Assembly (NCBI GenBank): GCA_006937955.1
Contig: SSNP01000050.1
Coordinates: 186,001-250,000, forward strand
Source of the DNA: Pachypanchax playfairii
Taxonomy: Eukaryota > Chordata > Actinopteri > Cyprinodontiformes > Aplocheilidae
Direction of reading: 5' to 3'
Length of the DNA: 64,000 nucleotides
In this document: positions 25,562 to 38,705 of the stretch, piece by piece
Numbering within the stretch: position 1 is the stretch's first letter
Layout of the letters: each line of letters opens with the position of its first letter
The notes under the pieces: generated by a model
The model's input: the letters and a program-made list of their open reading frames with translations, nothing else
Told to the model about the DNA's origin: nothing
The model's database searches: none
Position numbers and translations under genes: made by a program

Positions 25562-25620
25562 ATACTACTACTACTAATACTACTACGACTACTATCAATA
25601 ATAATAAAATAGTAATAATA
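25562..25620. repeat. Degenerate trinucleotide repeat (CTA/ATA)
   Basis: Runs of ACTACTACT followed by AATAATAATA. Confidence 0.8.
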
Positions 25621-27763
25621 GCTGGTTTACAACTTATAACCTGCATAGTCTCTAATTATCTTTCTCTCGGGAGAACAATAAAGATAATTATAATGTCACA
25701 TTATCATGTCCAATATTGAATGTAAAAATAAAGACACATTATTTTAACATTTTTCGATACTCCAGCACATAATCTCATAATGTGTCATTTTGTTAAAGCT
25801 AAGTTAAGTTCATTGCTCATGTGTCTTTGTGTCTTTGGTCCTTCTATTCAAAAGATAAGATTCTGGCTTTTTGGTCCCTCTGGGGATTTTGATTCACTTG
25901 AAGAGAGCCAGAACAGACACCTCCAGCATTGGTGGGGCATAACATGTCTGTGCAAACCAAACACACTCTCGGCAGAAGTCATCCTTACTTTAGCTGATCA
26001 AATAGCTCAGAAGATGCAACACTGCCTGAATACAATCTAAGTTGTGTACATTGATCAGCTAGTCCTAGGATGAAAAATACAGTGACAAGTGTAGGTGTTT
26101 TAGAGTCAGACCTTATTGATGTTTCTTGAGTGTGTTCTGTCTTCTTGAAATGTAATTTGGATTTGATGATACAAAAACACAAGATGTTCATTTAAGTTCA
26201 AGAACTGTCAGAACGAACTCTAGGAAACATTGCCACATACTACAAGTGTGCAGTCAGTAATATATTGTGTACGGTAATACTTATTTTCCTGCTTTGCCTT
26301 TGAAAAAAAAAGAGATTAAAGGGAAGCAACAACATGAAGAAAACAGCTTTGAGAAATCAGTCTTCATATAGCAACAAATTGCACTGGCTCACAAAACAAA
26401 ATGAAAGAAAAGGCATAGATTTGAAATTCCCCAGCTTGTTTGTCTGGCTGAGCGGCCTTAATTTGGTTGTATTGCATTTATGCCTCGTGGTTGATACTGA
26501 GCAAGATGAATCATTGTAAAATATGAGCCAGATCAGCTGCTTGTTTCCTGGAGGTAAAAGCTTGTAAGACCGCTGGTAAATACACCCAGAAGAGAGCATA
26601 CCCTCTGAGATGAATATGAGTAACACGAGACATGGTTGGAGGAAGATGCTGCACATTCCTCTTAGCGCTTTGTTTTTATTCCTGGTAGGAATTGTTTGTG
26701 TGCTCATGTATGAAGATTTGGAAATGCTATATTGTGTGCCACGTAGTGAAGAAACTCTAGGACCACACATTTTGCCACTGTTTAATCCCTTTATGGTTAT
26801 CTAGATAATCTGAAGGGCTGAGAATTTAGCTCCCCCATCCCCCCATTCACAGCATCTGAAATCACAGCAAGATCTTTGCTGTTGTAGCACATTTCTGATG
26901 CCAGCTAATACCCTCAGAACAATCTGCAGGTCTCTGATAATGGTTTGTAAAATCTTTCATCTTGACATAAGCTGGCATATGCTGAGTGGCTCCACATGTT
27001 TATCTTAAAGCAACAAAAAATCAGGGCCAAAACATGTAAGGTAATCACTTCAAAGACCTCTATGCTTGACTCCAGTGTTAGATCCTGTTTTCTTTCTAAT
27101 CAGCCGCTGACCGTGTGGGCATTTTGTGCATTTGAAATTAGTTTATGAAATGTTGCTACAGTATATTGAGAGAAGTAAATTGGGTCTTTGCTCCTGAGAA
27201 TGCTCTGGAAGAAAACAACAACAACTTTGTAGGCAAGGCCTAAATTAGTCCACCCTTTGATGACTTTCTCCTAAATAACCAGATAAATACTGATATGAAC
27301 AATGATGGAAAGCTGATATCTAAAATGTCTGTCTGACCCAGTCTCCTATTCATTTTATACAGAGCACTCAAAGGTGAAATGTTATGTTGGACTTTATCTC
27401 AGGGATCCCCTTTTTACTTTCCCCTTATAACATCCTTAAGAAGAAATGTGGCCTTTATTAAAAACGTACCCGCTTACATCCTACTTATCTATAGAATAGA
27501 AGATAGATCTAGTCTCCAATACGGTTTCAGTAAATAATTAAAAGTTATAGAGAAGAACTGCAAAAAAAAAATTACAAATAAAATAAAAATCTTGGAAATA
27601 TAAAAACAAGCATGTCTTAAAAAATAAACTCTTTCCTTCTTGAAACTCTTGATAAGGTTCATGTGAGTGGAACGGGGGTGAAAGACAGAAACTGAGACAG
27701 GGCATGAACCTTCCCATTGAGTAATGAAATTAAATGACAGCTCTTGAACAGGGAATGGATGCT

Positions 27764-27803
27764 AAGAGAGAGGGAGGGAGAGAGAGAGAAAGAGAGAGAG
27801 AAA
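27764..27803. repeat. Purine (GA)n-rich tract
   Basis: GAGAGAGGGAGGGAGAGAGA-type sequence, purine only on the plus strand. Confidence 0.85.
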
Positions 27804-28236
27804 ATGCGCAAGGGAGAGAAGAGGGGGATTTTGTCCAGCCAGGAAATTGAAGCCATCACAAGCAAATTGAGTTCAGGTCCTTTTGGTGGGCAAGAGCAGA
27901 CCAATCAATTTGGCCTACTACTCAGTGCCTGACAGGCTCACAGAAGGACACCTTGGCATCCAATAATAGGAGCACAGTAAACAACTGAAGCCCTGCCTCA
28001 GTTAGTCTCAGCTACAAAATAATCTAGCCATCCATACATATTTCCCTTTAGGGGAAGCAAATATACGAGAGTAGGGTGCATCCATTCTCATCCAGTACAT
28101 TCTGAGCAACAGAAATTGATGCATTACAGCACTTTATGAGAGTATCAGTTATGGATACACAGTAAAAAGCTGGAACACTTCTTCACACTTGGGTATCAGC
28201 TCATTAAGTTACAAGATCTGTCATAAGACATAAAAA

Positions 28237-28272
28237 GAAAAAAAAAAAATATATATATATATATATATTTTT
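28237..28272. repeat. A-tract, (AT)n, T-tract palindrome
   Basis: A run of A's passes into about ten AT units and then a run of T's, giving one near-perfect self-complementary tract. Confidence 0.85.
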
Positions 28273-28379
28273 TTTTTCATATCTCACTTTGGTGACGACA
28301 CCACAAAGGTAAACGAAAACAGGACTTAACCTCTGTAAGTAAACAAATGTAGCAAAGTGTCTCCAGGTAGGAACTACAT

Positions 28380-28650
28380 TTTAATGAGCCTTGTTTGGCC
28401 TTTCCCTTTTGCTAATCTTTGGACAGTGACACAACATTCTTGCTAATTATCTCGATTACACAGCAGGAATACACTACATTACAGTTCTGAGGCAACAGTC
28501 GACGAGGGGTAGAATCATACAACCCCAAAGGCCTAATTATCTCTGTTGGTTCCCAATTAATCCATTAAGTTGTTTTGGCTCAGCTGTAAGACTTCAGGCA
28601 CCATTTTATGTAACAATGTATTGCACCATCAGACAGCCATGTTGTCACTA
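28380..28650. promoter_or_regulatory. Candidate conserved noncoding element
   Basis: A non-repetitive patch with a cluster of homeodomain-type cores (GCTAATTATCTCGATTACAC near 28442, CCTAATTATCTC near 28531, CAATTAATCC near 28553). No open frame with splice signals. The repeated CTAATTATCTC string within 100 bp is the most specific hint. Function is inferred only. Confidence 0.3.
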
Positions 28651-30525
28651 TCATCTGTCAATGTCTTTGTTTTACCTTTGCCATGCCTTAACATCCACTC
28701 TTTATCCTGGATTGAAAGATGACTTTAATTCATACTCTCTAAAATCAAAATAGTCAAATTCAATAATCCCACATTTAATTTAAAGACAGGAAGTGCAACT
28801 ACTGACCTCTTTATTCTCCCTGCAAAACCTCATGTGGCTCCACAGCCTTTCAGCTTTCTGTCTTTACTGGCTTACAGTGATGAAGTTGAAAGACTTACCA
28901 TATGTAAAACCGTACTGATAGTATTGATGACTTGCGAAGCAGCCAATAATCGTTTAAGTGATAAGCCACTGGACTTGTGGGGGAGGTTGAGAAAAAAGGC
29001 TTTGGGCCATGATGGGTTATGAGATTCATGGTGATTCAGGCTGTAGCCATTAAGTCTGTTTACAGGCTGCCAGGGAGCCACTGGAGTCAGCCCTCATGAA
29101 TGATTGTTTAAATATTGCAGCTGTCTCTTTAAACTAATATCATAACTTTCATCCAACATTTTTTTTTCTCTTACTCTTGTCTGTCATTCCCACTTTCTCG
29201 AAAATAATGTGTTTCTTTTCTTGCTGATCTATTAGAATTTGGTAACAAGTGATAGTAAAAGGAAAAACCAATATGACAACAGAGCTTTGCAGATGGAAGA
29301 AATTGTTGATTTTAGGAAAGTCCCAAGTGAGCATATGCCACTTAGTGCTTTTTTATATAGATAGGGAATACATCTTAAAAGAAAATAAATAAATAAATAA
29401 AACTACCTGGTGTTGCAGCTTGTGCAACTCACAGACAACCTTGTTTTGCTCTCTCTAGGGATTTTTTTTCCTAGATGTGTAATAAGTTATTGCTCCAGGA
29501 TATTCTTCAACAGCAAACATTATTTTGAGTATCAACCATGGCATGGAAAACATGTTTTTGTGCCAATTTTAAATATTGCTCAGGAAGAAATGACACCTTC
29601 ATATTATGGGAATGTGTGACAAGCCTGAAGCTTTAAACAGAAATGCATCTGTTTTCTCTGATTGTGGGATTTTCCTGTGCAAGTGACAGGATTTAAATTG
29701 GTTACAGTAATAATACATTAAAATGAATGAATATTTGACATCTGCTTACAATCAAAAACTATGTTTTTGTTTGTTTGTTTTCTCCATCCATAGTAGCGGT
29801 GTCATTTGTAATTTGAACTTTTGGATAGGAGTTAGAATAAGTTATTTGTAAGATGTGCTTTTATACATGAAGAGTTTTCTTGCACTTTTCAAAACTATGT
29901 GGTACAAAGCTCAACTATTTTAGCTGAAAATAGTGAACTAAATAAATGTTCCGTTTAAGCAGAAATTCCCCTTTCCTGTAGGCGAGCATAGTGTCTGCAA
30001 ACGGTACTCTTGTCTTAAACCTTAAATATGTTGAAAAAATGAAATCAAATATGTATATGATTTGTATGAAAATGTATCTAAGTTCTTATCGCTTGCTATG
30101 CAATTCTCTCAGTTGTAAATCTGAAATTTACAACTGGTTAGACTGACAAGAAATCTCTGCCCATCTTGGTGATATCTTGACAACTAGAAAGAAGGGCTTG
30201 TAAGCCGTTGATGGCCACAGAGATGAAGCACGACTCCTCGCAGATGATCTGTCATCCTCATTCTCAAAGCTTGACTGACACCATGCATTACTGCAACTCT
30301 GCGTTGGTCCCTCCTGGCTTCTGTCCCCCTTATTGTACCGTTTTACCATCAGGGCTTTGTCCATCCACAAAACCATGATCAGTCAAACTTCTTCCTTGTT
30401 AACATTCATCAAACAACCTTCTGTTTGTCCTGAATATTATTGAAGGCATGACAAGCAAACGTGCACATGGGTAATTTATGTTAAGGTATTTACAACTGAA
30501 TTCTGATGGCAAATAATTCAATCTG

Positions 30526-30549
30526 AAAAAAAAAAAAAAAAAAAAAAAA
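30526..30549. repeat. Poly(A) run of 24
   Basis: Uninterrupted A's. No retroposed gene or SINE is recognisable directly upstream, so it is listed only as a homopolymer. Confidence 0.9.
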
Positions 30550-30993
30550 GATAAAAGCAGTAGAGATTAGTCAGCGAAAACGTAGGCTTGAGAAGTTAAG
30601 CAGTTAAGCACAACTATCTACCTCTACAAGCTCAGTGAGCAGATGAAAGGGTAGGTCTTCTTTCACTGTGAGAAATCAGGGCATCCTGCCTCAGGCATTT
30701 GGTGTAGGTACTTAGAATGGAAAGGCAAGAACTGAGTGGGAAACAAAACATGAATTTAGTATCAGAGAGGTGACCTAAGAAAATGGCAAAACAAAGTGAT
30801 GGAGCACGATCATAGCAAGCCAAAACACCCTGACAGTGATACAATTCAACATGTGTTCAAACAGTCGTGGCCAATGCAAAGTAAAGTGCCAAGAGTCATG
30901 CTGTACAAAAAAAGCAACTCCAGCACAATTAATTATGTTACTGAAACAAAGAGGTTACAGACTTTTCTAGGCAAGACCTCAGCACTGTTCTTT

Positions 30994-31038
30994 TTATATA
31001 TATATATATATATACTGTATATATTTATATATATATAC
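30994..31038. repeat. (TA)n microsatellite, interrupted
   Basis: Alternating TA with interruptions (CTG, TT), followed by ACACACA. Confidence 0.9.
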
Positions 31039-34000
31039 ACACATTTTTTTTTCTTTTATTGTACAGTATGTATTAAATATATCTAGTTCTAGTGCACTAT
31101 TTAATGGGACAGTGTGTTGCTGCTTGTTCAGACCTGTGAGAGAGATGCAGCAATTGGCAATTGGCATGTTTTGTTCTGTGGATAATTTAGCTGCATGTAA
31201 AGTGTTTTTAGGAGAAACCATCTGTCAAACTGGGAAAAATAAATTGTTTACTGTTTAGCCAATCAAGGAACATATTTAGCTGTAAGGAGAGGATGTCAGT
31301 GTTAAAACTTAATATCAGCGATATTGCTGTAATTTTGTCATTTTTAAGATTCTAAATAAATCTTTTGGTGGTTCATGTAACTTGCAAAAGTGCATATTTA
31401 GAGTAGGAGGCAGATATATAATCTGATCTGACATAGTGACCTTAAAAGGTTCAGAGGTAAACAAAACATTTTGCCATTTAAATACAGTAAATTAGGAGAG
31501 TATTTATTTGTTGTTTGTTGCTGGGATTTGTAATTTTTTATATTTTTAGATTGAGTAGGAACTGCCTTAACAAAATAATTTAACTGACTATTTTCTCCAC
31601 TTAATTAGACCCTGAAACAGATTTAAGATGGTTTAGTCTAAATATAACTATTTATGACCTATGACAAAAAAGATACGAGAATATCTGTACTTTTATAAAT
31701 GATTTTTTTTTTTTTCGTTACTTTCTTTGTGCTTTGTTCTTAATTTATCTATGTGATAAGCAGAAATTAGTTAAAAGCCAGTGCACTTTATTTCAGTGAG
31801 TACAAAATTTCCTGAAGTTGGTAACAGTGGTGTTACTGCGGTAATTTTTTTCTCTATGTACAGAAATGTTTTCAACAGATTCTCCGACAGAGTGGAAAAC
31901 ATGGTCTTCAGTTCAGTAAAAATGTATTCAGTTTCTATCTCAGCATCTCTCCTGTTTCATTGTTTATCTCCCTCTAATGATACAATCTAGTATCTGGTTC
32001 ACTGGTAAGTTTACAATAAAAGTAAAAAAGACAGACTTTTTAGATATTCAACAATGTTTGTAAGTGTGTAAAGCTGCTTTGGTCTACATTTTGTCTCAGT
32101 GGTATTCCATTAAAGTAAACAAACACTGAGAAGAGACATATTTCCTTCCTTTTCACAGTTTCACAGAATACAAACAAGCAGGCTATCAAAACAAATTATG
32201 TACTGGGACACACTATTCACCACTATGCATTATGCTTGTGCTTTGACTAGAAATGGTTAGAAGGAAGTTGCTGGCTTCATAAGATCAAAAATAAATAGAA
32301 AAGAATCCGGGTGGTTCTTATTTTACAGATGATTAGTCGATGTAAAATTATTTTTGGTGCAGTCATTCACTGTAAAATTAATTATAAAAGCTTGCATTAA
32401 AAAGGGGGAAAAAAAGTTTTAAATTTCTTGGAAGGTGCATGTACTCCATATTTTGCCATTTCAATTTAGCTACAGTGAAGCTGGATGGAAGTTGATTTGA
32501 GGAGTGAAAAAAAGCTTCATATCATGTCTCACAATGAATATTTTAGATTAGTTTATTGTTTTATGAGCCTGTTTGTTATGTGCACTTGTAATACAAAATG
32601 TTAAAAATCCATGAAATAAACATTTCAGTGTTCAGTGTTTACATAGTAAAATCTAAGTTAGTGTTAAAGTTTAATAGTCTACCTTACGATTAGCCTTTCA
32701 TTTCCTTTGAGATGCACTAAGAGTTAAAATCTATCGGACTGTTTTCATTAAACATTCAGCTCATCTTCTCAACTGTAAGGTCAAACTGAACAGCCTTGGA
32801 CCATCTTAATAAAAGACGTGAGCATTCTAAAATACATAAAGTCTTTTTTTTTTCTTTTTGTGAAAGAAAATAAAAATGAAGCTCATTTAAAAATAACTTT
32901 TTTCTCATCAAAATCATGAAATAGGTTGTAAATGAAGTACTTGTAAAAATTAGTCAGTGATAATGATGTATTTTTTCTCTCTTTTAAAAGTTATGAATGA
33001 TTACCAAATTAATATCAGTAAAAAAGAAGCTCAGTAAATACTGTATTTATTTAGAAACAGCTATAAAACTTTAAGAAATTACGTTAGTTGTTTTTGTTTA
33101 ACAAACAAATCCAGTTCCAACACACTGAGCTCCAAGGAGGAATCCTTTCATTTGTAAATATTTTATTCTCTTAAACAAGAAAAAGCCATCTTATTTTACT
33201 GCACTTTTTTTGTTGTTTTTTTTTTTCTGTACAGTTATACAGCTGACATCACTATTTGCCCATCGACGGGTACATTTATGCAAACATTTTCACATGAACA
33301 TGCACAATCACAGACTAAACAAAAGCACGTTTGCAAAACTGATCACCATGTTGTTAAGACAACCCTCCTCTACATTTCTCTACCGATATTCTTTAAGTCT
33401 ATGTGGTTTTACTGGAGTTGCAGTTATTGCAAAACCTCCTCTGTGATAACAGATCCTGTAAATGTTGCACTGCAAGGGTTTCTATATGGCAACGTACAAA
33501 CAAACAAATGCTCTAGTATATCACAGCAAGTACTGGTCAGCTGGGCTGGTCCTTGTAGAATCTTCCCGCACCTGCATGCATTTAGGTGAGCTTGTCACCT
33601 ATTATTTCCAAATGTCAAAAGCACTAAATTAATCGGAGATTCCAAATATTTGTGCTTGTCTCCAGCACTTTTTAAAGTACAACAAGATGAGGCGTGTACA
33701 CCAAATGAATAGACAGAACTGAAAATGTGTGTTTTCCCAAAAAAACAACCTCCAAAACATGAGAAATGTGCAAAAAATATTTTTTGTTAGACTTTAAAAG
33801 AGCTTTTGTTAGTTATTTTTCATGTAAATGATCCTACAATGTGCCTTTCATACAAACTCATGTAAAACTTTAATGGATTTTATTTAACTGGCAGTGCAGG
33901 ACATCAATAGTGATATTTGGTGGCATTATCAAGTCTTCACTGTGATATTTCAGCATCATACAAAAACCTTTTCTCCACTTATCAAGCATTAATTTCCTAC

Positions 34001-35014
34001 TTTTGTAAAATTCAAGCGGTTTTATTTCAACTAAATGTTCCAGAAATTCCTCTTTTTAATTTTAAAATTATTATGATGAGCTCCCACTGTGGTATAAGAT
34101 TAAATATAACTTAAAAGCACTTGATTTATCTAAATCTATATCTTCAGAGCTGGCCTGAGGTTGTGTTTGGTCCTAAGCAGGATGAAATTTGGAGCTGCTG
34201 TAGTTCAGGCCATCACCCACTCACAGCCACAACATCTGTAAAGAAACTCATTCAAGAGAACACTGTGAGCCCAGAATAATTGCCTTAAATTAACTTTAAC
34301 AGAGAAGGGGATTTTTCAAGACTGCATTTTTAGTCACTTCACATTTTGAAATAAATAATAACTGGAAGAATGTGTTAATTTTCAACTCTTTTTGATTTTT
34401 TTTATAATAAACCTAAAACTTTCTGAGCTCAGAAGTTGAAACTGTCTAAAATTATCTGAAAGGAAACTTTTAGTTGTTGCCCTTTGTTCAAGGTGTTATT
34501 TCAGGAAATGTTTAGGTCAAGAAAGAGTTGTAAACATTTTGTCCTTTTTTATGTTTTTTCAATAAAAGTATTTTCAGAATAAAAAGAAAAAAGGAGAAAT
34601 TATTTTCCTCAGAAAATAATCTTTATTTTAGAATTTCTTAACGTGGTCACAGCTAATGAAAAGATGATTCAAATATTACATTTATATTTTGTATGTTTAG
34701 GCTGTTAACTAGGAGTTAAATGGAACTTTTACCAGAAAATATGTTATTATAAAAGGAGGTGCAGACCAATAAGACTCATCCAGAAACAACTGATGGTGTG
34801 TAAAACTGATAATATCCTTTTAGAAGTTTGTTCCTTTGTGTAACATTTTGCCGCTAACAAAGGAGAGAACAATAATCACAAGAAAATCCTTTCAGTGGTT
34901 AAATTAATCTGTAAAACATTCTTATCTTACAAGATAAGACATTTTCACCTTTCTAAAGATTATTGTTACATTCCAGAGTTCCATAAAATTTCAGTCTCCA
35001 GCTCTTCATTGCTT

Positions 35015-35069
35015 GGAAAATCATGTAACAGTACAGTACACAGTATCAGTACAGTATGACCAGTACAGT
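35015..35069. repeat. Short CAGTA-type degenerate tandem repeat
   Basis: CAGTACAGTA-like units recur irregularly (CAGTACAG, CAGTATCAGTACAGTATG, CAGTACAGTACAG), directly abutting the hairpin that follows. Confidence 0.6.
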
Positions 35070-35100
35070 ACAGACCAAAAGTATCAAACTTTTGGTCTGT
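35070..35100. other. Perfect 13-bp hairpin with a 5-nt loop
   Basis: ACAGACCAAAAGT (35070-35082), loop ATCAA, ACTTTTGGTCTGT (35088-35100), an exact inverted copy. It follows a CAGTA-rich tract and precedes AT-rich unique DNA. Confidence 0.7.
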
Positions 35101-35240
35101 TCTGTAAAGTAAAAAAAACAAATTAACAGGCATATGCTACAAACATATAACGAATTAAACAGACCAATTAAATGAGGAAAATTTAGCTTTTACATCTTAG
35201 CAAAACCAGACCAACAAATAAGTGAATCTTAAAAGCTCAA

Positions 35241-35341
35241 CTATATCTATATCTATATAACTATATCTATATCTATATAACTATATCTATATCTATATCT
35301 ATATCTATATCTATATCTATATCTATATCTATATCTATATA
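35241..35341. repeat. (CTATAT)n hexanucleotide repeat
   Basis: Two 20-nt units of the form CTATATCTATATCTATATAA are followed by an uninterrupted CTATAT array, showing a higher-order period at the left end. Confidence 0.95.
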
Positions 35342-38300
35342 CGTGTCTGAGACAATATTTTAAGATCTTAACAGTACCTGGGGCCGTTAAAATAATAAAC
35401 ACAACAAGGAAATTCAGACTATTTAAATATGTTGTTTTTCAGTCACTTTATTTGTATAAACACCTAAAAAATAGAGCCATTCAGATTCACCAGCTGCCAA
35501 AGTCAAACAGATCTGCCTGCAGCATTGATTCGCACTTGATCTCTCAAAGCTGGATAATCATAGCTGTGTAAATAACCATTATTTCCACAGGATAAACAGT
35601 GATCCTGCTAAACAAATGTAAGCTTCTGTACCTATTCGATGTAATGGAATCACAAATAGGATTTCATGACAGCTAATAGGGTTTTACATTGCTATGAATC
35701 GCAGTATACTTTGTTTATGCTTTGGTTTTGCATGCACACATACAATTTCAATGTAACATTAAAGTAGTTTTGATGAAGCTAGCTTCTCAAAGGTGTGTCT
35801 CTGGAGCCTTTGTTGTGAATAAACAAAAAGGTAATACCCCCCAATAGTGCCAAAGAGCAGTAACTTCAGTGAACAGTGAGTGCAGCACCTACATCCCATG
35901 AACTGGAACTCATAAACACATCAAGCCTCCCCATTCAGTGCTCAGGGCCAAGCCCGCTCTCCTCTGTAGTTAACTGTCTCTGAGTGTCAAATCCTTCATC
36001 TTGATGCAGGAGACGCACATAGAGAAGAATTGCTGTGTCTCTCATTTTATGGTTGTGGATGTCGGCAGAGGGTGGAACTGAAGAGTGAGTCAGTTCTGGT
36101 TAACTTTGTAGCTAATGCTCTGTGGCAGCTGCACAGGTTTTTTTTTCTACTACTATGCTTAAGACACATAGGGAAGCTGGTTGAACTACAACTATGTCAC
36201 AGTTTTCAGTCAACCAAGCCAGTTGATTTAACACCATACTGATGTCAGGATGAAGAGGGAGTGGGTGATAAAAAGGGAGAGGTTGGTGAAACCATCATCA
36301 GAAGAGGTAAGAGGTCACTGCAGGCTATAAAGGATAAAAGAGTAGATGAAGCTAAGATGTTCGTATTTAGCCCCAGGTGGTGTTAGATAACATTTATTAT
36401 AGATGAAATTTCATCCCTCTCAAGAAGTCTGTTTGGGTGAAGTCTGTTTAGTTAATGATTTTTCCTGTTTTCAGAGACTAGAATGTACAACCCAAAATCC
36501 CATATGCCATCACTGATGCAGCGCATGCCAATCACAGAAAATTAGGAAAACACATAGAGGAACTCCATAAGCTATCTAAACAGAACTGTAATGTGAAAGT
36601 AGGCATGCATGCTTAGGCAATGTATGCCTTTCTTGTTTTCAGCTGTAGGCAGCTTGTAGTGTCAGACTAAGTTAGCTTAACAACCTCCATGCCTCTTAAC
36701 TTGAGTTTAAGCCTGACTTTAGGCTCTGGCAAAAACAGTATGAAGTGGAGTTTGTTAAGCTTTGAGCCTGAGGAACTAAAAAAGCAAGATTTAGCTGAAC
36801 CTTATGGCGCTACCATGCCATAAGGTATAGACTTCCCACATTTAGCAGTTTATTTTAGAGGAACACTTTTTTGATTCATTACATGAAATAGAATCAAAGA
36901 AAAGTACATGGTATATACATTATTCTGGTTTAAATCATCACAATTATTGATTCAAGGTCTAAACCTAAAGCAGCTTTTTAAAGGTCATATTTTATAGAAA
37001 AAGAGTAGGTGAGGGTCTTCTTTTGATGTGTCTTATACTGTATTGTCTCTCTTATCTATCCACTTTCAAAAAGGAATTATTTTCTTTTTAAGCTACTACT
37101 ATGGTTTTTCCTATCTTTTGTTATTGAAATATTCCATATTAAAATTCTAGCATGCTCACAAAGAATTAGACCTAAGCCTTGGCATCTTAACAAGTCTGTA
37201 ACAAGCATAAGTAGTGTTTGTGCTAATTGCTGAAATTGGATTAATAAGTTGTTTATTTAAATGTTTTTTTTTTTTTTTATGGGGCTTTGAAGGTATAATG
37301 AGGCAGGTTTGCCTCATCACATGTCATCATTGAAAAATGACATATGGGATTTGGTGTGTGCAAGCAGATTGTATGAGCATACATTGATTTATGCTTTTAA
37401 TGAAAAACAGAAGTCTCTGATGTGAGTTAGACATTAAAGGAATATATGAACAAGTGCAGAATTTATATACTGTGTCCATAAATCTACATGAGATCATTTT
37501 ACGCAGAACGAGTCAAAATGATGGAGTGTGCAAATAATCACATGCTAAGCCAGTGCTCTGTATATGAAAAACAAGAAGCCAGATGCAGTTAAACAAAACT
37601 CAGACACAGAAAACATGGCTCTTCTTCCAATCTTGCAATTTGGGAAATGGGTCAGACATGACTGAGATGTATGTATTCTTTGTGTTTGTCTTTGTGAGTT
37701 TGTATTTGTGTCTTCATGAGGAACAGTAGAGTCATGGGGTGACTAAGTTTTATTGTGGCTGAAGGAGAATGCAGATGTTTCTCACAACTGTCTTGCTATG
37801 ATTTAATGATGAAACGCAGAAGGCAGAGGACTCAGACTCCGGAGAGGTGCCAAGAGCAGACTACATCAATATAAGAGTCAGAATCAAAGATGGAGAGATT
37901 GTGATTTATATGTCACTTGTTATTTAAGTGTTACTCACAGAAAGACGTTTGGGAGCTCTTTGTATCTGCTTGTCTTTTATCTTTTTTTAACAGTTCAAAA
38001 ATGTTGTTTTTGACTGTTTATGTCATCAAAACAGAGCCTGACTGAGGCTGTGCTGCATTTTATGGTTGAGCCCAGAGGAAATCTGAATGCTATGTTGACA
38101 GGATGCAGGGTCTATCAGCTGTTAATATGTCACCGGATTTGATGTTTTATGGAACGTTACAGCTTGTCAGAAGTGGAGATAACTACAGGGAATAAAATCC
38201 TGTACTTAAAGTCACTTTCTAAAAATAAATTAAAAAAGACATAAAACAAACAAACAAGCAACACATCAATTAAAAAGCATATTGTGGTTTTTAAATGGCA

Positions 38301-38433
38301 AACAAAGAAAATTCAGCAAAACTGTAGAGCAGATGACAACAAATAAAAAAAAAAAAAAAAAATCAATCAGTGTTTCCAGCGAAGCAGAATACATTCACTT
38401 TTCTATAAAAAAAATACATATTTCTCAAAGTGA
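35342..38433. other. AT-rich noncoding stretch
   Basis: No supported gene. A T-run lies at about 37265-37278 and an A-run at about 38346-38361. The 70-codon frame at 36030-36242 shows no domain or splice context. Confidence 0.4.
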
Positions 38434-38447
38434 CCAGCAGATGGCGG
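38434..38447 (+). promoter_or_regulatory. CTCF-consensus match
   Basis: CCAGCAGATGGCGG fits the vertebrate CTCF core consensus CCASYAGRKGGCRS at all 14 positions. It sits in a locally GC-richer patch (38425-38515). CTCF sites often mark loop anchors in large neural adhesion-gene loci. Binding is inferred from the motif only. Confidence 0.5.
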
Positions 38448-38662
38448 AGCCCCTTTCGTCTGTGAGTCAAGAGGCAATGGCAGAGCCGGGTTGGAGTGGG
38501 GGGGTCGTTTGGTGAGTGAGTTTTGTTTTCTTGGTTGACTGATCTCCCTTCGTGGTTTGATTGTGAGAATGGACTCATGGGAAGTGTTCGCTCACCGCAG
38601 GTGTCAGGCTGCTGTTAGATAAGATTATTTGTGGTGGTGAAGAGGTTGCATTATTTTGTGAC

Positions 38663-38665
<3 letters not shown>

Positions 38666-38703
<38 letters not shown>
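38666..38703. repeat. (GT)n microsatellite
   Basis: About nineteen uninterrupted GT units. The open frames overlapping it are microsatellite artefacts. Confidence 0.97.

Positions 38704-38705
<2 letters not shown>

Larger units (their letters stand above)
24426..28379. other. AT-rich noncoding stretch with simple repeats
   Basis: No supported gene. It contains a degenerate trinucleotide patch of CTA/ATA type (25562-25620), a GA-rich tract (27764-27803), and an A-(AT)n-T palindromic tract (28237-28272). Overlapping open frames at 26334-26804 lie on both strands and show no domain. Confidence 0.4.
28651..35014. other. AT-rich noncoding stretch
   Basis: No supported gene. 28800-29110 has somewhat higher complexity and could hold regulatory sequence. 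Simple repeats: a 24-A run (30526-30549) and an alternating (TA)n tract (about 30994-31038). Remaining frames are chance. Confidence 0.4.
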
